Assembly: GCA_012838385.1 (NCBI GenBank)
Contig: DUPL01000012.1
Location: 1 to 64,000, forward strand
Direction: 5' to 3'
DNA: 64,000 nucleotides
From: Clostridiaceae bacterium
GTDB lineage: Bacteria > Bacillota > Clostridia > UBA1212 > DUPL01
In this document: positions 60,698 to 64,000 of the stretch, one piece after another
Layout of the letters: each line of letters begins with the position of its first letter
Position numbering within the stretch: the first letter of the stretch is position 1
Notes under the pieces: generated by a model
Told to the model about the DNA's origin: nothing
Seen by the model: the letters and a program-made list of their open reading frames with translations, nothing else
Database searches by the model: none
Program-made: the position numbers and the translations under genes

Positions 60698-61237
60698 TTA
60701 CTGTCGATAAGGCATTCCCATGAGCCCTAACAACTCTTTTGCCTCTTCATCGGTTTTAGCAGTGGTTACGATGATAACATCCATACCCCTGACCTTGTCA
60801 ATCTTATCATAGTCTATCTCTGGAAATATGATTTGCTCCTTTATTCCCAGGGCATAGTTTCCTCTTCCGTCAAAGGAATTTGGAGAAACGCCGTGGAAGT
60901 CTCTAATACGGGGCAAAACTATGTTCACCAACTTATCCAGAAAAGCATACATGCGGGCTCCTCTGAGAGTGACCTTGATTCCTACATTCATACCTTCCCT
61001 GAGCTTGAAAGCAGCAATAGATTTCTTTGCCTTGGTTACAACAGGTCTCTGTCCCGTTATCAATGAAAGATCTTCTATTGCAGAATCAATGGCCTTTGGG
61101 TTTTCTCTTGCTTCTCCGAGACCCATATTGACAACAATCTTCTCAACTTTAGGAACCTGCATAACACTCTTATAGTTGAATTTTTCCATCATTGCAGGAA
61201 TTATTTCGTTTTGATATTTTTCCTTAAGCCTTAACAT
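60698..61237 (-). CDS. rplE: 50S ribosomal protein L5
   Basis: 179 residues. Binds 5S rRNA and the P-site t[21 protein letters not shown] and [18 protein letters not shown] are diagnostic. Placed between rplX and rpsN. Confidence 0.98.
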   Translation of the reverse strand: MLRLKEKYQNEIIPAMMEKFNYKSVMQVPKVEKIVVNMGLGEARENPKAIDSAIEDLSLITGQRPVVTKAKKSIAAFKLREGMNVGIKVTLRGARMYAFLDKLVNIVLPRIRDFHGVSPNSFDGRGNYALGIKEQIIFPEIDYDKIDKVRGMDVIIVTTAKTDEEAKELLGLMGMPYRQ

Positions 61238-61258
61238 TTTTTAGCCTCCTTGAGTTCC

Positions 61259-61603
61259 TCACTTGCTGGTGTCCACGGTAAAGATGTCTGCACCACAATC
61301 CTTCTTCTTGCATACTCGCACCTTTACTGCCTTACCGTCCACCATTATCTGCTTGTTTCCAGTTCTGGTGGGTTTGCCACATTCAGGACAAACAAGCATG
61401 ACATTTGATACATGTATGGGAGCCTCTTGTGTTACAATACCACCTGTGTCATACTGACCTCTAGGCTTCTTGTGCTTTGTTACAAGGTTAACCCCCTCAA
61501 CAACCACTCTATTCTGAGCAGGGAGAGCTTTTATTACTTTACCTTTTTCACCTTTGCTTTTTCCAGTGATTACGATAACTGTATCACCTTTTTTGATATG
61601 CAT
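61259..61603 (-). CDS. rplX: 50S ribosomal protein L24
   Basis: 114 residues. KOW motif [20 protein letters not shown] at the N-terminus; the C-terminal half has CPECGKPTR and CKKKDC pairs, a possible zinc site seen in some L24 proteins. Early-assembly protein. Confidence 0.97.
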   Translation of the reverse strand: MHIKKGDTVIVITGKSKGEKGKVIKALPAQNRVVVEGVNLVTKHKKPRGQYDTGGIVTQEAPIHVSNVMLVCPECGKPTRTGNKQIMVDGKAVKVRVCKKKDCGADIFTVDTSK

Positions 61604-61617
61604 ACAACTACCTCCCC

Positions 61618-61986
61618 TTATAGTACTTCTGGAGCCAGTGATATGATTTTCATGAAATCACTGCTTCTTAGCTCACGAGCAACAGGTCCAAAAATACGGG
61701 TTCCTCTTGGATTCATGTCATCTTTTATGATAACTGCTGCGTTCTCATCAAATCTAATGTGTGTTCCGTCAGGTCTTCTGATACCCTTCTTGGTACGAAC
61801 AACAACAGCTTTGACAACTTCACCCTTTGAAACGACTCCGCCTGGAACCGCACTCTTAACTGAACAAACTATTATATCGCCTATGTTGGCGTAACGCTTC
61901 TTGCTGCCACCAAGTACCTTAATGCACATAAGTTCCTTGGCTCCAGTATTATCAGCGACTCTTAGTCTTGTTTGTGTTTGTATCAT
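61618..61986 (-). CDS. rplN: 50S ribosomal protein L14
   Basis: 122 residues starting [35 protein letters not shown] near the end is diagnostic. L14 bridges the subunits. Confidence 0.98.
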   Translation of the reverse strand: MIQTQTRLRVADNTGAKELMCIKVLGGSKKRYANIGDIIVCSVKSAVPGGVVSKGEVVKAVVVRTKKGIRRPDGTHIRFDENAAVIIKDDMNPRGTRIFGPVARELRSSDFMKIISLAPEVL

Positions 61987-62003
61987 TTACAAAACCTCCT
62001 ACA

Positions 62004-62261
62004 CTACTGTGCCTTTTCAATAATCGAAACCAATCTCCATCGCTTATCCTTGCTCAGAGGTCTGGTTTCCATAACTTCAACAACATCTCCAACTTTTGCA
62101 CTGTTGTCTTCATCATGTGCTTTCAACTTGTATGTTGTTTTTACTATCTTTTTGTAAAGCGGATGAGTCTTTCTGTTTTCAACCGCAACAACTATTGTCT
62201 TATCCATTTTGTCGCTAATGACTCTACCAACTCTGGTCTTTCTTATATTTCTCTCAGCCAA
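62004..62261 (-). CDS. rpsQ: 30S ribosomal protein S17
   Basis: 85 residues, OB fold. [20 protein letters not shown] and [12 protein letters not shown] are diagnostic. Between rplN and rpmC. Confidence 0.98.
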   Translation of the reverse strand: MAERNIRKTRVGRVISDKMDKTIVVAVENRKTHPLYKKIVKTTYKLKAHDEDNSAKVGDVVEVMETRPLSKDKRWRLVSIIEKAQ

Positions 62262-62284
62262 AACAAACTACCTCCTTCCAAGGA

Positions 62285-62500
62285 CTACTGCTCAAGGGCT
62301 GCCAGTTCTTTTTCCCTTATAATGGTCTTAACTCTGGCAATATTGCGCTTTATTACTGTTATTTCATGTGGATTATCGACATGTGATGTCGCATGCTTGA
62401 AGCGAAGCTTGAACAATTGCTCCTTCAATTCCATTTCTTCTTTTTTAAGGTCCTCCAGACTCTTTGCTCTCAAACTCTCTTTATAATCCTTAGCCTTCAT
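62285..62500 (-). CDS. rpmC: 50S ribosomal protein L29
   Basis: 71 residues, a two-helix protein near the exit tunnel. [18 protein letters not shown] at the start and [19 protein letters not shown] near the end. The ATG at 62500 is preceded by AAGGTGA; a longer frame would overlap rplP further. Confidence 0.96.
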   Translation of the reverse strand: MKAKDYKESLRAKSLEDLKKEEMELKEQLFKLRFKHATSHVDNPHEITVIKRNIARVKTIIREKELAALEQ

Positions 62501-62930
62501 TTGCTTCACCTTCCATTTCAGCGTCACTACGCGCAATAATCTTGCACTTTATAGGAAGCTTGTGTATTGCCAATCTCAATGCTTCTCTAGCAACCTCTTC
62601 GGGTACGCCAGCAATTTCAAACATTACTCTTCCTGGTTTAACAACAGCAACCCAGTACTCTGGCGAACCTTTTCCTGAACCCATTCTTGTTTCAGCTGGC
62701 TTCTTTGTTACAGGTTTGTCGGGGAATATTTTTATCCACACCTTGCCGCCTCTTCTTGCATGACGTGTAAGAGCAATACGGGCAGCCTCAATCTGATTGC
62801 TTGTGATCCAACCACATTCCATAGCCTGTATTCCAAATTCACCATGAGCAAGTGTATTGCCACGGGAGGCTACACCCTTCATTCTGCCTCTATGAACTCT
62901 TCTGTATTTTACTCTTTTAGGTAGCAACAT
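62490..62930 (-). CDS. rplP: 50S ribosomal protein L16
   Basis: 146 residues. [19 protein letters not shown] and [20 protein letters not shown] are diagnostic. Near the peptidyl-transferase centre. It overlaps rpmC by 11 bases. Confidence 0.98.
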   Translation of the reverse strand: MLLPKRVKYRRVHRGRMKGVASRGNTLAHGEFGIQAMECGWITSNQIEAARIALTRHARRGGKVWIKIFPDKPVTKKPAETRMGSGKGSPEYWVAVVKPGRVMFEIAGVPEEVAREALRLAIHKLPIKCKIIARSDAEMEGEANEG

Positions 62931-63595
62931 TACGCCTCGCCTCCCTCATTACTCTTGTTGCTTGAAGCGGGTAAAACCTCGCCTTTGTAAATCCAAACCT
63001 TAACGCCGATTTTGCCATAAGTTGTATCAGCTTCAGCAAAACCATAGTCTATGTCAGCCCTGATTGTCTGTAGAGGAATTGAACCTTCATGATAGTGTTC
63101 GGTTCTCGCTATTTCAGCACCGCCAAGACGGCCGCTTACCTGTGTCTTTATTCCAAGAGCACCTGCACGCATGGACCTGGACATTGTCTGCTTCATTGCT
63201 CTTCTAAAGGAAATTCTTCTCTCGAGCTGGCTTGCAATGTTTTCAGCAACCAACTGTGCATCCAAATCAGGTGACTTTACTTCAAAAACATTGATGCTTA
63301 CGTTACGATTGGTCATCTTCTCAATCTGAGCCTTGAGCTCATCTTTGGTCGCTCCGCCTTTGCCTATAACAATACCAGGTTTTGCAACATCTATGTTGAT
63401 TATAAGTTTGTTGGCAGTGCGTTCTATTCTGATTCTGGAAATACCAGCAGAATACAAGGACTTCTTGATATGCTCTCTAACCTTTGTATCTTCAACCAGG
63501 TATTCAGCAAAATTCTTTTTGTTTGCGTACCATTTTGAATCCCAATCTTTGATTATTCCAACTCTCAGTCCGTGAGGATTAACTTTCTGTCCCAT
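62930..63595 (-). CDS. rpsC: 30S ribosomal protein S3
   Basis: 221 residues starting [17 protein letters not shown] domain with [15 protein letters not shown] and the C-terminal domain with [22 protein letters not shown]. The ATG at 63595 has GGAGG 7 bases upstream. Helps unwind mRNA. Confidence 0.98.
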   Translation of the reverse strand: MGQKVNPHGLRVGIIKDWDSKWYANKKNFAEYLVEDTKVREHIKKSLYSAGISRIRIERTANKLIINIDVAKPGIVIGKGGATKDELKAQIEKMTNRNVSINVFEVKSPDLDAQLVAENIASQLERRISFRRAMKQTMSRSMRAGALGIKTQVSGRLGGAEIARTEHYHEGSIPLQTIRADIDYGFAEADTTYGKIGVKVWIYKGEVLPASSNKSNEGGEA

Positions 63596-63608
63596 TGTTT
63601 GACCTCCT

Positions 63609-63983
63609 CTATTCTTCTCTTTCTTTAACAACAATTGTTATGTTGCTGGTACGTTTCAATATTCTCGCACCTCTACCTCTTGCAGCGGCTCTCATTCTCT
63701 TTAAAGTGGGACCTTGAGATACGTTTGCTTCGACAACATATAACAAATCTTCATCAAGTTCGAAGTTGTTCACTGCGTTGGCTTCAGCAGACTTCAGCAT
63801 TTTGTATAAAATCTCTGATGCCGCTTTTGGCGTATATCTCAAAATTGCATATGCTTCTTTCAAGTCTTTGCCTTTTATCAAATCAAGAACAAGCTTTACT
63901 TTTCTTGGAGAGATTCTTACATAGTTAAGTCTTGCTACACCACGATCTCTACCGATACCAAGTACTTTGCGCTCTTTCTTCAT
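63609..63983 (-). CDS. rplV: 50S ribosomal protein L22, possibly truncated at the window edge
   Basis: The core [20 protein letters not shown] and [16 protein letters not shown] are diagnostic. 124 residues from the ATG at 63983. Upstream of this ATG the frame stays open to base 64000 and no ribosome binding site is visible, so the real start may lie outside the window. It already has about 15 N-terminal residues more than short L22 proteins. Confidence 0.93.
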   Translation of the reverse strand: MKKERKVLGIGRDRGVARLNYVRISPRKVKLVLDLIKGKDLKEAYAILRYTPKAASEILYKMLKSAEANAVNNFELDEDLLYVVEANVSQGPTLKRMRAAARGRGARILKRTSNITIVVKEREE

Positions 63984-64000
63984 CAAAACAAGAGGTTTCT

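Noticed and set aside
1-64000. CRISPR arrays, insertion sequences, prophage, tRNA or rRNA genes
   Set aside because: No regularly spaced repeats, transposase or phage genes, or cloverleaf/rRNA sequences were seen on reading both strands.

Overview
The window is chromosomal DNA from a low-GC, spore-forming Firmicute, most likely a Clostridia member of the Acetivibrio/Ruminiclostridium type. This is inferred from gene content and order: an alpha/beta-type small acid-soluble spore protein, a YtxC-like protein, a SigH-like sigma factor, the ctsR-mcsA-mcsB-clpC operon, an alr-ndoAI-ndoA block and a Firmicute S10/spc/alpha ribosomal cluster. No CRISPR array, insertion sequence, prophage, tRNA or rRNA gene was recognised.

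Layout. 1-1130: terminator and rplM-rpsI (minus). 1373-3060: ROK sugar kinase and truA (plus), convergent with galK. 4354-6117: a carD-type regulator with two overlapping membrane-protein genes. 6096-12528: a DJ-1/PfpI protein, radA and the class III heat-shock operon behind a clear CtsR operator. 12683-15440: an EF-G-like GTPase behind the redox repressor rex. 15562-17394: an ABC-F ATPase. 17410-29447: a long minus-strand run holding comF, recD2 and a 34-codon membrane ORF, then ftsH, hpt, tilS, dnaB, rplI, gdpP, a MazG-like gene, rpsR, ssb and rpsF. 29697-31540: an XRE/AbrB fusion regulator with an ABC exporter. 31608-36276: two convergent lipoprotein genes (metallophosphoesterase and CapA-like), a glycerol-3-phosphate dehydrogenase homologue and two small membrane proteins. 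36423-40072: a secreted protein, then sigH-like, cysS and cysE. 40190-40401: a 6S RNA. 40445-45572: an 8-oxoguanine glycosylase and a group of poorly characterised genes (DUF6062-like, P-loop/Asp23 fusion, YtxC-like, DUF6873-like, DUF378, SASP, a small Cys4 protein). 45576-50000 region: ndoA, ndoAI, alr and nnr. 49059-51566: ECF transporter module. 51674-64000: rplQ back to rplV, running off the right edge.

How it works together. Most genes are minus-strand housekeeping genes for translation, secretion, replication, proteostasis and cell envelope. ctsR, mcsA, mcsB and clpC form the arginine-phosphorylation/ClpCP quality-control circuit. rex senses NADH/NAD+. gdpP degrades c-di-AMP. The 6S RNA modulates RNA polymerase.

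Most interesting points: the 6S RNA with the cysE promoter nested in its terminator and a perfect operator-like palindrome on that promoter; a P-loop NTPase fused to an Asp23-like domain; a one-helix micropeptide coupled to recD2; an EF-G-like protein whose G4 motif reads NKMN rather than NKxD; and structured leaders near ribosomal genes. I saw no large undescribed multi-gene defence-like system. All start codons were re-chosen from ribosome binding sites where the longest reading frame was implausible.
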